Assembly: GCF_027596085.1 (NCBI RefSeq)
Contig: NC_072472.1
Coordinates: 4,889,245 to 4,953,244, forward strand
Source: Anoplopoma fimbria
Taxonomy: Eukaryota; Chordata; Actinopteri; Perciformes; Anoplopomatidae
DNA: 64,000 nucleotides
Reading direction: 5' to 3'
This document shows, piece after piece, positions 9,480 to 22,500 of this stretch. The position numbers were made by a program, and so were the translations under genes. A model generated the notes under the pieces. The model saw only the letters and a list, made by a program, of their open reading frames with translations, searched no databases and was not told where the DNA came from. Position 1 is the stretch's first letter. The number at the start of each line of letters is the position of its first letter.

Positions 9480-10175
9480 GCAAAAGTTCACAGTATGGAG
9501 AATATGTGCAATGTACAGATATAATATGAATCTGTGAATGTATGTTTTTATATTTTGAAACTGGTTGTTAAAGTCTGAAATTGGTCATGATTTTTTATTT
9601 AATGTTGTTCTAGGGAGTTCATTTGGTTATTTTGTAGGAATTAAACGTGGTCATTACTATGACTTTATTGCGTTTAATAAAATACACTTGAATAAAAAAC
9701 ACTGTTGTAAAAGAATACACTGGTTTGTATTTTACTCTTTTGGTAATTTTTATTGTACTTTTTACAAATGTGAAGTTCACTGAATCATCACAACTTTAGA
9801 CCAAGTTGAATAATTACAGAAAAATACAGAAAGTGAGAATTTATTTCTAATTGAATTTTTTTTTTTATTTAATTAGTTATTAGATGTTGAACTGTGTGTG
9901 GGGGAACCGGAGAACCCGGAGAAAACCCACTCACGCCACCCCAGTAGTCGAACACACAAACTGAGAGATGGCTCAAGTCCGGGAATCGAACCCTCGCCTT
10001 CTAGCTGTGTGTCAACCACTGAGGTGGCGATGAGAACTGGAGTACCTGGATGTGGGGCAGGACTGGAACTCTGTGTTGAATTCATTTTGAAGGAAAAAAA
10101 GACACATTACGAATCTTTTTTTCCCTCAAGATGAAAACCACATTAAAGAGTTGTTTTTGTCTTCAAAGGTCAATG
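9480..10175 (-). repeat. Left inverted arm, copy 2, with SINE-like sequence
   Basis: Same as the arm at 250-880 but with the full outer part (cagtatggagaatatgtgc onward). The SINE-like part lies at 9885-10037. It pairs with the right arm at about 14390-14985. Confidence 0.8.
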
Positions 10176-10226
10176 AATGTGGGAGAAACCGGAGAACCCG
10201 GAGTAAACCCTAAGCGTTACCTTCAC

Positions 10227-13200
10227 CTACACAACGCTTACCTCATTTCTCCGCCTGCACATGTTGGCGATGCCTCGGCCGATGGACGAGAAGAACTTGG
10301 AGATGCTGCTGCTCTTCGTTGACGCCATCACATGGTCTTTGACGGAGGAGACGATGCAGCTCTCAAGTGCCGCTTCCCCTAATTTCAGAGAGAGAAGCAC
10401 CATTTCTGCACAGCCCCACTTCTTGCAGAGGTCCCTGAAGATGGTCTTATCGAGGTTCCTGAAAGTTTTCTGCGTGACGTCAAAGCGGACGCCCTCGAGC
10501 TCGGCCCACGTCCTCTCAAGCAGGGGCAGTATGATGGCCTGGGAATCGGCGGTGGTCGAGCTCACCTTGGATTTCTTGAACGCCGTGAAACCAGCTTCTC
10601 CATGAAGATCTCCAGGGACATCTTCTGCTTTGCGTCCTGCAATGTGTTATCCTGCAACGGAGAAGCACGATTCGGCGGAGAAGCACTCTTCTGGTGGACG
10701 ACCTCAGGTGATGGTGTCCGTGCCGGTGTCGTTGTCCGTGATGGTGTCCTTGCCCCTGATGGTGTCCTTGCCGGTGTCCGTGATGGTGTCGGTGCTGGTG
10801 TCCGAGCCGGTATACGTGATGGTGTCCGTGCTGGTGTACGTGTCCGTGCTGGTGTCGGTGATGGTGTCCGAGGCGGTGTACGTGCTGGTGTACGTGTCCA
10901 TACCGGTGTCGGTGATGGTGTCCGAGCCGGTGTCGGTGATGGTGTCCGTGCTGGTGTACATGTCCGTGCCGGTGTCGGTGCTGGTGTCGGTGATGGTGTC
11001 CGAGCCGGTGTCGGTGATGGTGTCGGTGCTGGTGTACGTGTCCGTGCCGGTGTCGGTGATGGTGTCCGAGCCGGTGTCAGTGATGGTGTCGGTGCTGGTG
11101 TACGTGTCCATGCCGGTGTCCGTGCTGGTGTCGGTGATGGTGTCCGAGCCGGTATCGGTGCCGGTGTCGGTGCCGGTGTCGGTGATGTGTGTCCGAGCCG
11201 GTGTAAGTGCTGGTGACTCGTTGGCCTTTAAGGCGCGTCTCATCCTTTTAGCGAGACGGTCCACCTGAGTGTTTTGCCACCACTCCAACAGACCCAGGAA
11301 GTTCCACACTTTGTCCCAAATCTCAGCGTACATGTCAGCTTGAGACTGAGGAACGCTGAGGGTCCCGTCTGACTCACTCCCTCTAGACGCTCCCTTGGGC
11401 TGCTTCCTCTCCGTCACACGTCTGAAGATGAAGTTACTCAGCACCCGTGTGATGATCAGGGCTTTTCCTTTTGGAATCCTCTTTAACATGGGCAGCACAC
11501 ATTCCTGGTTTCCGGCCTGTGGGGTTCCATCGTCCGCTGTCATGGTGGGGATGATGTCATTTATGTCTGACAGCGTCAAGGGGCGCTTTTAGCGTTGGAG
11601 TGATGCTGAAATTTGGTCTTTAGTTGAACCAGCATGCGATTCAGCCAGGTTTTGACAAAGTGCTTTCCAAAAAGCTCTTGAGTTTGCTTCCTTTGTCTGT
11701 CTCGGCCGGCTCGCTCTCCTGTTTGCCCTCCACTTCCTCAGATTCCTGCAGCTCTTGAAGGATGTCCTCATCAACTGTTATTTCCAGGGAGCTTTCAGAC
11801 TGCAACCTCTCGTACTCAGAGTCTGACATTTCCTCCAAGAGAGAGTCAGTGATGCTACTCATCTCCCTCTGAATTATTTCTTGGGGTGATTGAACTCTCT
11901 CCGTCTCTGTCACGCTGTCTGATGGGACCTTCTCTGGGTTTTCTGTTCTCACAGGTGAAACCAGTGTTTGATAGTGCTCATCACTGTCTGAGTTTTCTGG
12001 TTTTGGAGACTCATCAACTGGCGACTCCAGGTCGGTCATCACCAGGTCTTGGCTTTTTCTCTGCCGTTGTGGTCGAGGTGTGAAAATCCTTTTCATCTTG
12101 CCCGTAAATTTCTTTGTCATTTTCAGGGCGTGATGAACCATTGTGTTGAGTCTTCCAGGGGGAGTGATGTGCTGTGAATTGACACTTGCTGCGACCTCTG
12201 CGTTGATCAGGTCTTGCAAGCGGTCCATGCTTTTGCACTGGACTTGGCCTGGGATGTCCAGAACAACCTGAAAACAGAGTGTGACTTTGTCGCCCAGTCT
12301 GGCCTTGACGTTTTCTTCAGACACCGACATGTCTTTGCTCCCTAATTCTGTCTCGTAGGCTTTGGAGAACGTTGTTATCACCTCCAAAACCAGTTCTGCC
12401 ATCAAAACGTTGGTGGTGTCATCTGGGGTGCCGGATTTTAACCGTCCCCACTGTTCTGCTGAAAGCCTCTTAAAAAAGGAGTCGATCAGTGGGTGAATTT
12501 CAAAAGAGACCTCCATCACCTGCTCCTTCTGTGCTTCTTTGGATTCATTCATGGTGCTTGTTGCCGTTTCATTATGGCCGATTACTTTCTGTGCTTTGAT
12601 CTTCCGCTTTGCGTCCTGCACTGTGTTATCCGGCGCCGGAGAAGCACGATTCGGCGGAGCAGCGCTCTTCTGGTGGACGACGTCAGGTGATGGTGTCCGT
12701 GTCCGGTGATGTCCGGGGTCGGTATCGGTGATGGTGTCCGTGCCGGGGTCGGTATCGGTGATGGTGTCCGTGCCGGTGACAGTGTCGGTGATGGTGTCCG
12801 TGCTTGTGTCCGTGGTGGTGTCAGTGCTGGTGACTCGTTGGCCTTTAAGGCGCGTCTCATCTTTTTAGCGAGACGGTCCACCTGAGTGTTTTGCCACCAC
12901 TCCAACAGACCCAGGAAGTTCCACACTTTGTCCCAAATCTCAGCGTACATGTCAGCTTGAGACTGAGGAACGCTGAGGGTCCCGTCTGACTCACTCCCTC
13001 TAGACGCTCCCTTGGGTGGCTTCCTCTCCGTCACACGTCTGAAGATGAAGTTACTCAGCACCCGTGTGATGATCAGGGCTTTTCCTTTTGGAATCCTCTT
13101 TAACATGGGCAGCACACATTCCTGGTTTCCGGCCTGTGGGGTTCCATCGTCCGCTGCCATGGTGGGGATGATGTCATTTATGTCTGACAGCGTCAAGGGG

Positions 13201-14115
13201 GCGCTTTTAGCGTTGGAGTGATGCTGAAATTTGGTCTTTAGTTGAACCAGCATGCGATTCAGCCAGGTTTTGACAAAGTGCTTTCCAAAAAAGCTCTTGA
13301 GTTTGCTTCCTTTGTCTGTCTCGGCCGGCTCGCTCTCCTGTTTGCCCTCCACTTCCTCAGATTCCTGCAGCTCTTGAAGGATGTCCTCATCAACTATTAT
13401 TTCCAGGGAGCTTTCAGACTGCAACCTCTCGTACTCAGAGTCTGACATTTCCTCCAAGAGAGAGTCAGTGATGCTACTCATCTCCCTCTGAATTATATCC
13501 TGGGGTGATTGAACTCTCTCCGTCTCTGTCACGCTGTCTGATGGGACCTTCTCTGAGTTTTCTGGTATTGGAGACTCATCAACTGGCGACTCCAGGTCGG
13601 TCATCACCAGGTCTTGGCTTTTTCTCTGCCGTTGTGTTTGAGGTCTGAAAATCCTCTTCATCTTGCCCGTGAATCTCCTTGCCATTTTCAGGGCGTGATG
13701 AACCATTGTGTCGAGTCTTCCGGGGGAGTGATGTGCTGTGAATTGACACTGGCCGCGACCTCTGCGTTGATCATGTCTAGCAAGCGGTCCATGCTTTTGC
13801 ACTGGACTTGGCCTGTGATGTCCAGAACAATGTTAAAACAGAATTTGACCGTCTCCCCAGTCTGGCCTTGACGTCTTCTTCAGACACCGTTATGTTTTTG
13901 CTCTTTAATTCTGTCGCGTGGGCTTTGGACAACGTTGTTATCATCTCCAAAACCAGCTCTGCCATCAAAACTTTGGTGATTTCATCTGGTCTGCCAGATT
14001 TTAACCGTCCCCACTGTTTTGCTGAAAGCTTCATGAAAAAGGAGTCGATCAGCGGGTGGATTTCAAAACTGAACTCCATCTCCTGCATCTTCTGTGATTC
14101 CTCTGATTTATTCAT
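10227..14115 (-). CDS. Unrecognised two-module protein, array copy 2 (frame-disrupted)
   Basis: Same architecture as copy 1: module A with ATG at 14113-14115, module B with its start-like segment near 12550, VNTR tracts, and the unique tail. The tail reads in frame to NMCRRRNEVSVV because the C run at 10376-10379 has four bases. Breaks: one C lost near 13855 (so the N-terminal frame ends ARLGRRSNSV...), the 5-C run at 13722-13726, a rearranged VNTR near 12700-12720 (gtgtccggtgatgtccgggg), 5-A and 4-C runs in module B near 11670 and 11580, and a lost base near 10584 (cgccgtg against cgcccgtg elsewhere). Function unknown. The breaks at 13855 and 10584 are unique to this copy, which argues for independent decay or independent sequencing errors. 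Confidence 0.6.
10708..11218 (-). repeat. Coding VNTR of module B, copy 2
   Basis: About 510 bp, close in length and order to copy 1, but with differences at the ends (gtgccggtgtcggtgccggt near 11160). Confidence 0.9.
12686..12832 (-). repeat. Coding VNTR of module A, copy 2
   Basis: Same type as 3386-3522, with a small rearrangement (tccgtgtccggtgatgtcc) that changes frame. Confidence 0.88.
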
Positions 14116-14344
14116 GGTGCTTGTTGCCGTTTTATTATGGCCGATTACCTTCTGTGCTCTGTGCTCTGAGAGCTGACTGTCCTCGTCGCCTGTTGGGTTA
14201 AAACTGACGAGCAGTAGAAATGTTGGCTGGATATAGGCTTCAACAAATGTCCTACTTCAAAGAATCAAAGCCATGACATCACACATCAAAACCACTGGAT
14301 CACAGCTGAAGCCAAACAAAAACAACTCCCGCAGCTCGGCAACC

Positions 14345-14357
14345 GTTGCTAGACAAC
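14345..14357 (-). promoter_or_regulatory. Putative RFX X-box, copy 2
   Basis: gttgctagacaac, about 230 bp upstream of the ATG at 14115, identical to copy 1. Confidence 0.45.
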
Positions 14358-14389
14358 GGCGGCGCAATTCCAAACAGACAAAAACTCTT

Positions 14390-14985
14390 TTATGTGGTTT
14401 TCATCTTGACCACACCTAGGTCTCACCTGGATGTGGTCTCACCTCTCGAGCTCTCATCGCCACCTCAGTGGTCGACACACAGCTAGAAGGCGAGGGGTTC
14501 CCGGACCTGAGCCATCTCTCAGTTTGTGTGTTCGACCTGGGGTGGCGTGAGCCGGGTTCTGTTCCCCCACACACAGTTCAACATCCAACAACTGATTCAA
14601 TAAAAAAATTAAATTAGAAATAAATTCTCACTCATCTTTTTCTGTATTTTTCTGAATTATTCAACTTGGTCTAAAGTTGTGATGATTCAGTGAACTTCAC
14701 ATTTGTATAAAATACAATAAAAAGTACCAAAAAAGTTAAATATAAACAAGTGTCTTCTTTAACAACAGTGAGGTTTTTTTGTATTGAAACTTGTATCATC
14801 AATAAAGTTATAGTCATGACCAAAAATGCATTTCTACAAAATAACCAATTTAACTTCCCAGAAGAACAACATTTAATCAAAAATAATTTTCAATTCAAGA
14901 CTTTCAACATATAAAAACATATATTCACAGATTCATATTATCTCTGTAAATTGTTCATATTCTCCATACTGGGAATTCATGCACA
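14390..14985 (+). repeat. Right inverted arm, copy 2
   Basis: Inverted partner of 9480-10175. The SINE-like part (14451-14600) has small deletions that break the B box (gaggggttcccgg) and shorten the 3' part, different from those in the other copies. Confidence 0.78.
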
Positions 14986-14991
14986 TCCCCT

Positions 14992-15403
14992 CACATGTTG
15001 AACACTTTATATGAGAACAAATTAATCCATTAAGGTGGAGTGAACACAGTACATCATTCTTTCAATTCTCTTTCATCAATTAGATAAACAGAATAAACTA
15101 ATTTCATATTAGATTCTATGTTATATCAGACTATAATTATCAGAATATTACCTATATTCAGGCTCCCTCATGTGGTTTAAATGTGAACTGCAGATATTAA
15201 TCTTATGCTATTTTATTTGTCGACCGGAATACAAGAGCCTGAATATTGGTAATATTCTGATAATGATATTCTGCTTATAACTTTAAATGTAATATGTAAG
15301 GCTAGAGTTCACTCTGTTTATTTAATAGATGAGAGAAAATGAAAAGAATAAGGCCAGTTCACTCATGGATTCATTTGTTCTCATATAAAGTATTCAACAC
15401 GTG
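14992..15403. repeat. Foldback element, copy 2
   Basis: Same palindrome as 5694-6104, with arms ending at 15165 and starting at 15235. The loop has tgtcgaccgg in place of tgtaccgg. Confidence 0.73.
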
Positions 15404-15845
15404 TTCATGTTTTTATTAACACATGCTATTACACAAAGTTGTTATATATCAGTCGTATGTCTCTTTTAAATGGCTTGTTTACCTGTTCAATATAATACAA
15501 GTAGATGACGAAATGGCACTTTAAATGGTTAGTTAATTTTAATATTTTACATACTTGTTGCAGCATTACTCCCAACTGGGAGAAACTTTATTTTCTTATT
15601 ATTGTACTTTCCAAGACTGCATTGAATTCCGCCGTTACAGATAATAACACGTTACATTTTTATTATGGTTTGAACATATCATTCCATAAAAGGGTTTTTA
15701 AGGAGTGAATGTTTGAAAGATTGTCTGAAACATATTCTAAAATACATCAACAAAACTATACTATGATGATGTTGGCTATAAGTACTCATAATTGTAATTT
15801 ATCGAAAGATAAAGAATTGGGTTCGATTACGTGAACAACCCTCAC

Positions 15846-16005
15846 TTCAACACCCCTTTGTCCACAAACACTCGTGTCTCAGCAGCCAGCTGGGAAAATT
15901 GTCCCATTCTGTCATAAATGTTGGAGAAGAGGTCAGTTTGGACGAGAGCTGGACAAAGGGCGTTGAACCGTATATCGTAGCCCGCGGCGGTGGAGGCAGC
16001 CTGGG

Positions 16006-16079
<74 letters not shown>

Positions 16080-17940
16080 CTAGGTTTCAACTTCCTAGAG
16101 GAAAAATGTATAATGTGATCAATAAAAGGATGATAAGGTCAAGCTGTAACTTTCTTTATCAATAAACCTTATCGTATAGTAAACCGTCCACCGCCATGGC
16201 TCGAGTGAAGCCATCACTCCTACTGAGTAGAGGGCCGAGACCTTCAGGATGCGGATTACATGAGTCATATGAGAACATCATTTTTGTTTGTTTTCATGGC
16301 AGAATTTACCTTTAAATATAATAATCATGCTACCTGACGAATTTGTAAAATTTCCTCTCTGTGTGCTCTGACAGTGAGATCAAATCATTCACAATATTTG
16401 TAAAATAAAAAAACTGGTTTCTTTTTTTTAACAATTCCAACCTCAGGATCGTTTCAATTATTTTTATAAAATCAAAAAAATATATTAGAAGTCTAGAAGA
16501 AGTCAAACCAGATGTGGAACAGAAGGTTACCAGCTTTAAATTAAAAAACGTTGCTGTTTATTTGTATCTTTGATTGATTGTTTTCTTTTTTTTATATATT
16601 TATTTGATATTACGTAGTCATATCTTATGTATAACATCTATAATATCTATCTTATGTATAAATAATAACTCTGACCTCAGGATCTTGATGGCAAAATCTC
16701 TTTTTAAATCCTTTTGTAAAGTAATAACTATATTATCAGCCTATGCACGTCATAGCAGCGGTGGAACAGAGCGTTGGCTTTAAATGAATAACTTTTCTCT
16801 TTAATTCATTGATTTATTTGTATTTGTTTGAATCTTTAAATAATCATAAACAAGAGGATGGCTTTGAGGAGATACAAAGAGTCACAATGCATTGTGGGTC
16901 TTACCTGCCATGGATGCAGTGTTGACAATGACCCCTCTGCGACCTCCAGTCAACTTGTTCATGTGCTCCAGGGCCAGGTAGGTTACCTTGACAACGCCCA
17001 CCTACATGGGTGCACACGGAGGACGGAGGAGCTCTGCCAGGTGAGCAGATGTTAATATGTGAAGAGTTTTTCTAATATTGCGGGTAATAAGTAGTGTGAT
17101 CTGGCTGAGGTCAGACTATAATTTCTTACCAGGTTCATGGAGACGGTTTTCTCCCATTCCGCCTCGTTCAAGATGCCGGCGTTGTTGCACAGGACGTCTA
17201 TCCCGCCGAATGTCTCCACAGTTTTCTGAAAGGCAGCTTGAAAACAGGGAATGACTTTTAATTTTGTGGCCAAGTTGAACTCTAGCAGGCCGGTCGTAAA
17301 ACATTTTCAGTGGTGATAATGAAAATAAGTGCGTGTCACCTTTGATTTGCTCCTCTGATTCAACCTTACAGTTGAGGAACAGAGTTCTCTGTTGTCCGTA
17401 CTGTTTGTTGAGAGCTTCCTTCAAACTCTTCCCTGCAGATTCATTCACATCCAGGAGGGCTACCTGCACAGGTGGAGGACCACCAGATATATAAACATGT
17501 GCAATTCATGAATGCATTTTTTGGGATGGTTTCTAGAGATATACTGCCATTCAATGGGCACAGAAAATATATATGTATATGTCACAAAAACTGATGTCGA
17601 TGAATACTTTTACCCATGTTTAAGTCATGATTAACTGCCAAACATACACTGTAAGTAATGCAAAACACAAAATAAGAGCTCTTGATTTTATCTTTTATGT
17701 ATTACTTTGTAGTAAAACGTTCACCATTAAATGCAACTCTCAAAAAACTGCACATTGTTACATGTTATTGCACAAAATATATACACAGAATTGCAAAACT
17801 GATGGCTCTTTGCTTGTTGTAATGTGAACAATAACACACAGGTGCCCATAAAATGTGTAACTGTGTCTAAACTCTTACCTTGGCACCGTTTTGCAAGAGT
17901 CTGCTCTAGTTAGCACTGCAGTTTTACCATTTAATGCCAT
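15846..17940 (-). pseudogene. hpgd: hpgd-like pseudogene, copy 2
   Basis: Six exons: 17879-17940, 17340-17463, 17130-17236, 16905-17001, 16192-16241 and 15846-16000. The exon 1 and exon 5 deletions are identical to those of copy 1, and the last exon is missing. In addition the exon 5 donor changed from GTAAGG to GTGGAC through loss of three bases, which would weaken splicing. The NNAG motif (exon 3) and the catalytic Ser region (exon 4) are kept; the nucleotide-binding loop and YxxxK are lost. A functional enzyme is very unlikely. Confidence 0.87.
16008..16079. repeat. (CA)n microsatellite next to hpgd-like exon 6, copy 2
   Basis: AC dinucleotide tract directly after cctgggaaac. The CG present before the tract in copies 1 and 3 is missing. 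Confidence 0.97.
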
Positions 17941-18839
17941 GTCAGCTGTTCTTCAACTGTACAGGATCAACGCTGGACGAACAAAAGGATGAAGCGATAG
18001 AAGTTAGTGAGCTTTTTACACAGGGACACGGTGTTCAATATCTGTCAAACCCTCCTGGGCAGAGATATCTGAAATACCAACAGCCCATAGATTGGATCGA
18101 TGTGGTCACATGACCGTCAATGCTCCTTGTCTTTATGGTTTAGGTCCAATCCCAATGTCCCATTTAAAGCCTTATGGCTCTAAAGTGGTACAAATATAAA
18201 CCAAAACATGTTATTTACAATTGTTTTTTGTGCCTAATTTGAACGTCTTTCAGGCTCCCGTCTCACCAGATGAGAGGTATAATTGTTGTAATTTTGTCAA
18301 AACACCTTTAATAACAAACATTAAAATAAATGGTTGATGAATAAACCAGGTGTGTAAGATAGACATGTGTAAAATGCAATCTTAAATGCCCAATGTTAAA
18401 GTTCATGTATTAAAATTTGTGGCCATTGTCTTTGTTTACCTTTTCTTTTCTAGAGTTACATTATTATTCAGAATAGTTACATTAATCTTTTCTGTGTTAT
18501 TTGAATGTTGACCTTTGGATATCTAGTTTTACATTTCTTATCAACATTTCTCCTCAGAAGGAGTGAATGATTGAAAGTACCCAATTTTTAGTTCAGTACA
18601 GTAACTTATTTGTACCTAAAATGAACAAAATCTTTTTCTTTGACACATGTTGACTTACATCCATACTGTCATCGTGTTGACAGTCCAATAATTTCCATGA
18701 TTTTTGAAGTGATATCCAAAATTCCCTGTGTAAAAACCTTTGACTCTAATATGTCAACAAAATTAAACCAACATTTTGAATCATGCCAATTAGCACATAT
18801 TTATTAAGATAATGTCGCGTTGCAAAAATCATTATCAGG

Positions 18840-19536
18840 GGATATGCAAAAGTTCACAGTATGGAGAATATGTGCAATGTACAGAGATAATATGAATCTG
18901 TGAATGTGTGTTTTTATATGTTGAAACTGGTTGTTAAAGTCTGAAATTGGTCATGATTTTTGATTTAATGTTGTTCTAGGAAGTTAATTTGGTTATTTTG
19001 TAGGAATTAAACGTGGTCATTACTATGACTTTATTGCGTTTTAATAAAATACACTTGAATAAAAAACACTTTGTAAAAGAATACACTGGTTTGTATTTTA
19101 CTCTTTTGGTAATTTTATTGTACTTTTTACAAATGTGAAGTTCACTGAATCATCACAACTTTAGACCAAGTTGAATAATTACAGAAAAATACAGAAAGTG
19201 AGAATTTATTTCTAATTGAATTTTTTTTATTTAATTAGTTATTAGATGTTGAACTGTGTGTGGGGAACCGGAGAACCCGGAGAAAACCCACTCACGCCAC
19301 CCCAGTAGTCGAACACACAAACTGAGAGATGGCTCAGGTCCGGGAATCGAACCCTCGCCTTCTAGCTGTGTGTCAACCACTGAGGTGGCGATGAGAACTG
19401 GAGTACCTGGATGTGGGGCAGGACTGGAACTCTGTGTTGAATTCATTTTGAAGGAAAAAAAGACACATTACGAATCTTTTTTTCCCTCAAGATGAAAACC
19501 ACATTAAAGAGTTGTTTTTGTCTTCAAAGGTCAATG
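18840..19536 (-). repeat. Left inverted arm, copy 3, with SINE-like sequence
   Basis: Same as in copies 1 and 2; the SINE-like part lies at 19243-19397 on the minus strand with an intact B-box-like sequence. Confidence 0.78.
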
Positions 19537-19587
19537 AATGTGGGAGAAACCGGAGAACCCGGAGTAAACCCTAAGCGCTACCTTCAC

Positions 19588-22500
19588 CTACACAACGCTT
19601 ACCTCATTTCTCCGCCTGCACATGTTGGCGATGCCTCGGCCGATGGACGAGAAGAACTTGGAGATGCTGCTGCTCTTCGTGGACGCCATCACATGGTCTT
19701 TGACGGAGGAGACGATGCAGCTCTCAAGTGCCGCTTCCCTAATTTCAGAGAGAGAAGCACCATTTCTGCACCGCCCCACTTCTTGCAGAGGTCCCTGAAG
19801 ATGGTCTTGTCGAGGTTGCTGAAAGTTTTCTGCGTGACGTCAAAGCGGACGCCCTCCAGCTCGGCCCACGTCCTCTCAAGCAGGCGCAGTATGATGGCCT
19901 GGGGTTCGGCGGTGGTCGAGGTCACCTTGGATTTCTTGAACGCCCGTGAAACCAGCTTCTCCATGAAGATCTCCAGGGACATCTTCTGCTTTGCGTCCTG
20001 CAATGTGTTATCCTGCAACGGAGAAGCACGATTCGGCGGAGAAGCACTCTTCTGGTGGACGACCTCAGGTGATGGTGTCCGTGCCGGTGTCGTTGTCCGT
20101 GATGGTGTCCTTGCCCCTGATGGTGTCGGTAATGGTGTCCGAGCCGGTGTCGGTGATGGTGTCCGTGCTGATGTACGTGTCCGGTGATGGTGTGCGGTGG
20201 TGTACGTGTCCATACCGGTGTCGGTGATGGTGTCCTTGCTGGTGTCGGTGATGGTGTCGGTGCTGGTGTACGTGTCCGTGCCGGTGTCGGTGATGGTGTC
20301 CGAGCCGGTGTCGGTGATGGTGTCCGTGCTGGTGTACGTGTCCGTGCCGGTGTCTGGTGTCGGTGATGGTGTGTCGGTGATGGTGTCCGAGCCGGTGTCC
20401 GAGCCGGTGTAAGTGCTGGTGACTCGTTGGCCTTTAAGGCGCGTCTCATCCTTTTAGCGAGACGGTCCACCTGAGTGTTTTGCCACCACTCCAACAGACC
20501 CAGGAAGTTCCACACTTTGTCCCAAATCTCAGCGTACATGTCAGCTTGAGACTGAGGAACACTGAGGGTCCCGTCTGACTCACTCCCTCTAGACGCTCCC
20601 TTGGGTGGCTTCCTCTCCGTCACACGTCTGAAGATGAAGTTACTCAGCACCCGTGTGATGATCAGGGCTTTTCCTTTTGGAATCCTCTTTAACATGGGCA
20701 GCACACATTCCTGGTTTCCGGCCTGTGGGGTTCCATCGTCCGCTGTCATGGTGGGGATGATGTCATTTATGTCTGACAGCGTCAAGGGGCCGCTTTTAGC
20801 TTTGGAGTGATGCTGAAATTTGGTCTTTAGTTGAACCAGCATGCGATTCAGCCAGGTTTTGACAAAGTGCTTTCCAAAAAAGCTCTTGAGTTTGCTTCCT
20901 TTGTCTGTCTTAGCCGGCTCGCTCTCCTGTTTGCCCTCCACTTCCTCAGATTCCTGCAGCTCTTGAAGGATGTCCTCATCAACTGTTATCTCCAGGGAGC
21001 TTTCAGACTGCAACCTCTCGTACTCAGAGTCTGACATTTCCTCCAAGAGAGAGTCAGTGATGCTACTCATCTCCCTCTGAATTATTTCTTGGGGTGATTG
21101 AACTCTCTCCGTCTCTGTCACGCTGTCTGATGGGACCTTCTCTGGGTTTTCTGTTCTCACAGTTGAAACCAGTGTTTGATAGTGCTCATCACTGTCTGAG
21201 TTTTCTGGTTTTGGAGACTCATCAACTGGCGACTCCAGGTCGGTCATCACCAGGTCTTGGCTTTTTCTCTGCCGTTGTGGTCGAGGTGTGAAAATCCTTT
21301 TCATCTTGCCCGTAAATTTCTTTGTCATTTTCAGGGCGTGATGAACCATTGTGTTGAGTCTTCCAGGGGGAGTGATGTGCTGTGAATTGACACTTGCTGC
21401 GACCTCTGTGTTGATCAGGTCTTGCAAGCGGTCCATGCTTTTGCACTGGACATGGCCTGGGATGTCCAGAACAACCTGAAAACAGAGTGTGACTTTGTCG
21501 CCCAGTCTGGCCTTGACGTCTTCTTCAGACACCGACATGTCTTTGCTCCCTAATTCTGTCTCGTAGGCTTTGGACAACGTTGTTATCACCTCCAAAACCA
21601 GTTCTGCCATCAAAACGTTGGTGGTGTCATCTGGGGTGCCGGATTTTAACAGTCCCCACTGTTCTGCTGAAAGCCTCTTAAAAAAGGAGTCGATCAGTGG
21701 GTGAATTTCAAAAGAGACCTCCATCACCTGCTCCTTCTGTGCTTCTTTTGATTCATTTATGGTGCTTGTTGCCGTTTCATTATGGCCGATTACCTTCTGT
21801 GCTTTGATCTTCCGCTTTGCATCCTGCACTGTGTTATCCGGCGCCGGAGAAGCACGATTCGGCGGAGCAGCGCTCTTCTGGTGGACGACGTCAGGTGATG
21901 GTGTCCGTGCCGGGGTCGGTATCGGTGATGGTGTCCGTGTGTCGGTATCGGTGATGGTGTCCGTGCCGGGGTCGGTATCGGTGATGGTGTCCGTGCCGGG
22001 GTCGGTATCGGTGATGGTGTCTGTGCCGGTGACGGTGTCGGTGATGGTGTCCGTGCTTGTCTCCGTGGTGGTGTCAGTGCTGGTGACTCGTTGGCCTTTA
22101 AGGCGCGTCTCATCTTTTTAGCGAGACGGTCCACCTGAGTGTTTTGCCACCACTCCAACAGACCCAGGAAGTTCCACACTTTGTCCCAAATCTCAGCGTA
22201 CATGTCAGCTTGAGACTGAGGAACGCTGAGGGTCCCGTCTGACTCACTCCCTCTAGACGCTCCCTTGGGTGGCTTCCTCTCCGTCACATGTCTCAAGATG
22301 AAGTTACTCAGCACCCGTGTGATGATCAGGGCTTTTCCTTTTGGAATCCTCTTTAACATGGGCAGCACACATTCCTGGTTTCCGGCCTGTGGGGTTCCAT
22401 CGTCCGCTGTCATGGTGGGGATGATGTCATTTATGTCTGACAGCGTCAAGGGGGCGCTTTTAGCGTTGGAGTGATGCTGAAATTTGGTCTTTAGTTGAAC

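Larger units (their letters stand above)
9216..18545. repeat. Tandem array copy 2
   Basis: Full-length repeat of the unit with the same gene order as copy 1. Copy-specific differences include a shorter (CA)n tract, a lost TTA at the exon 5 donor of the hpgd-like pseudogene, a damaged B box in its right SINE-like arm, and its own frameshifts in the unrecognised gene. Confidence 0.95.
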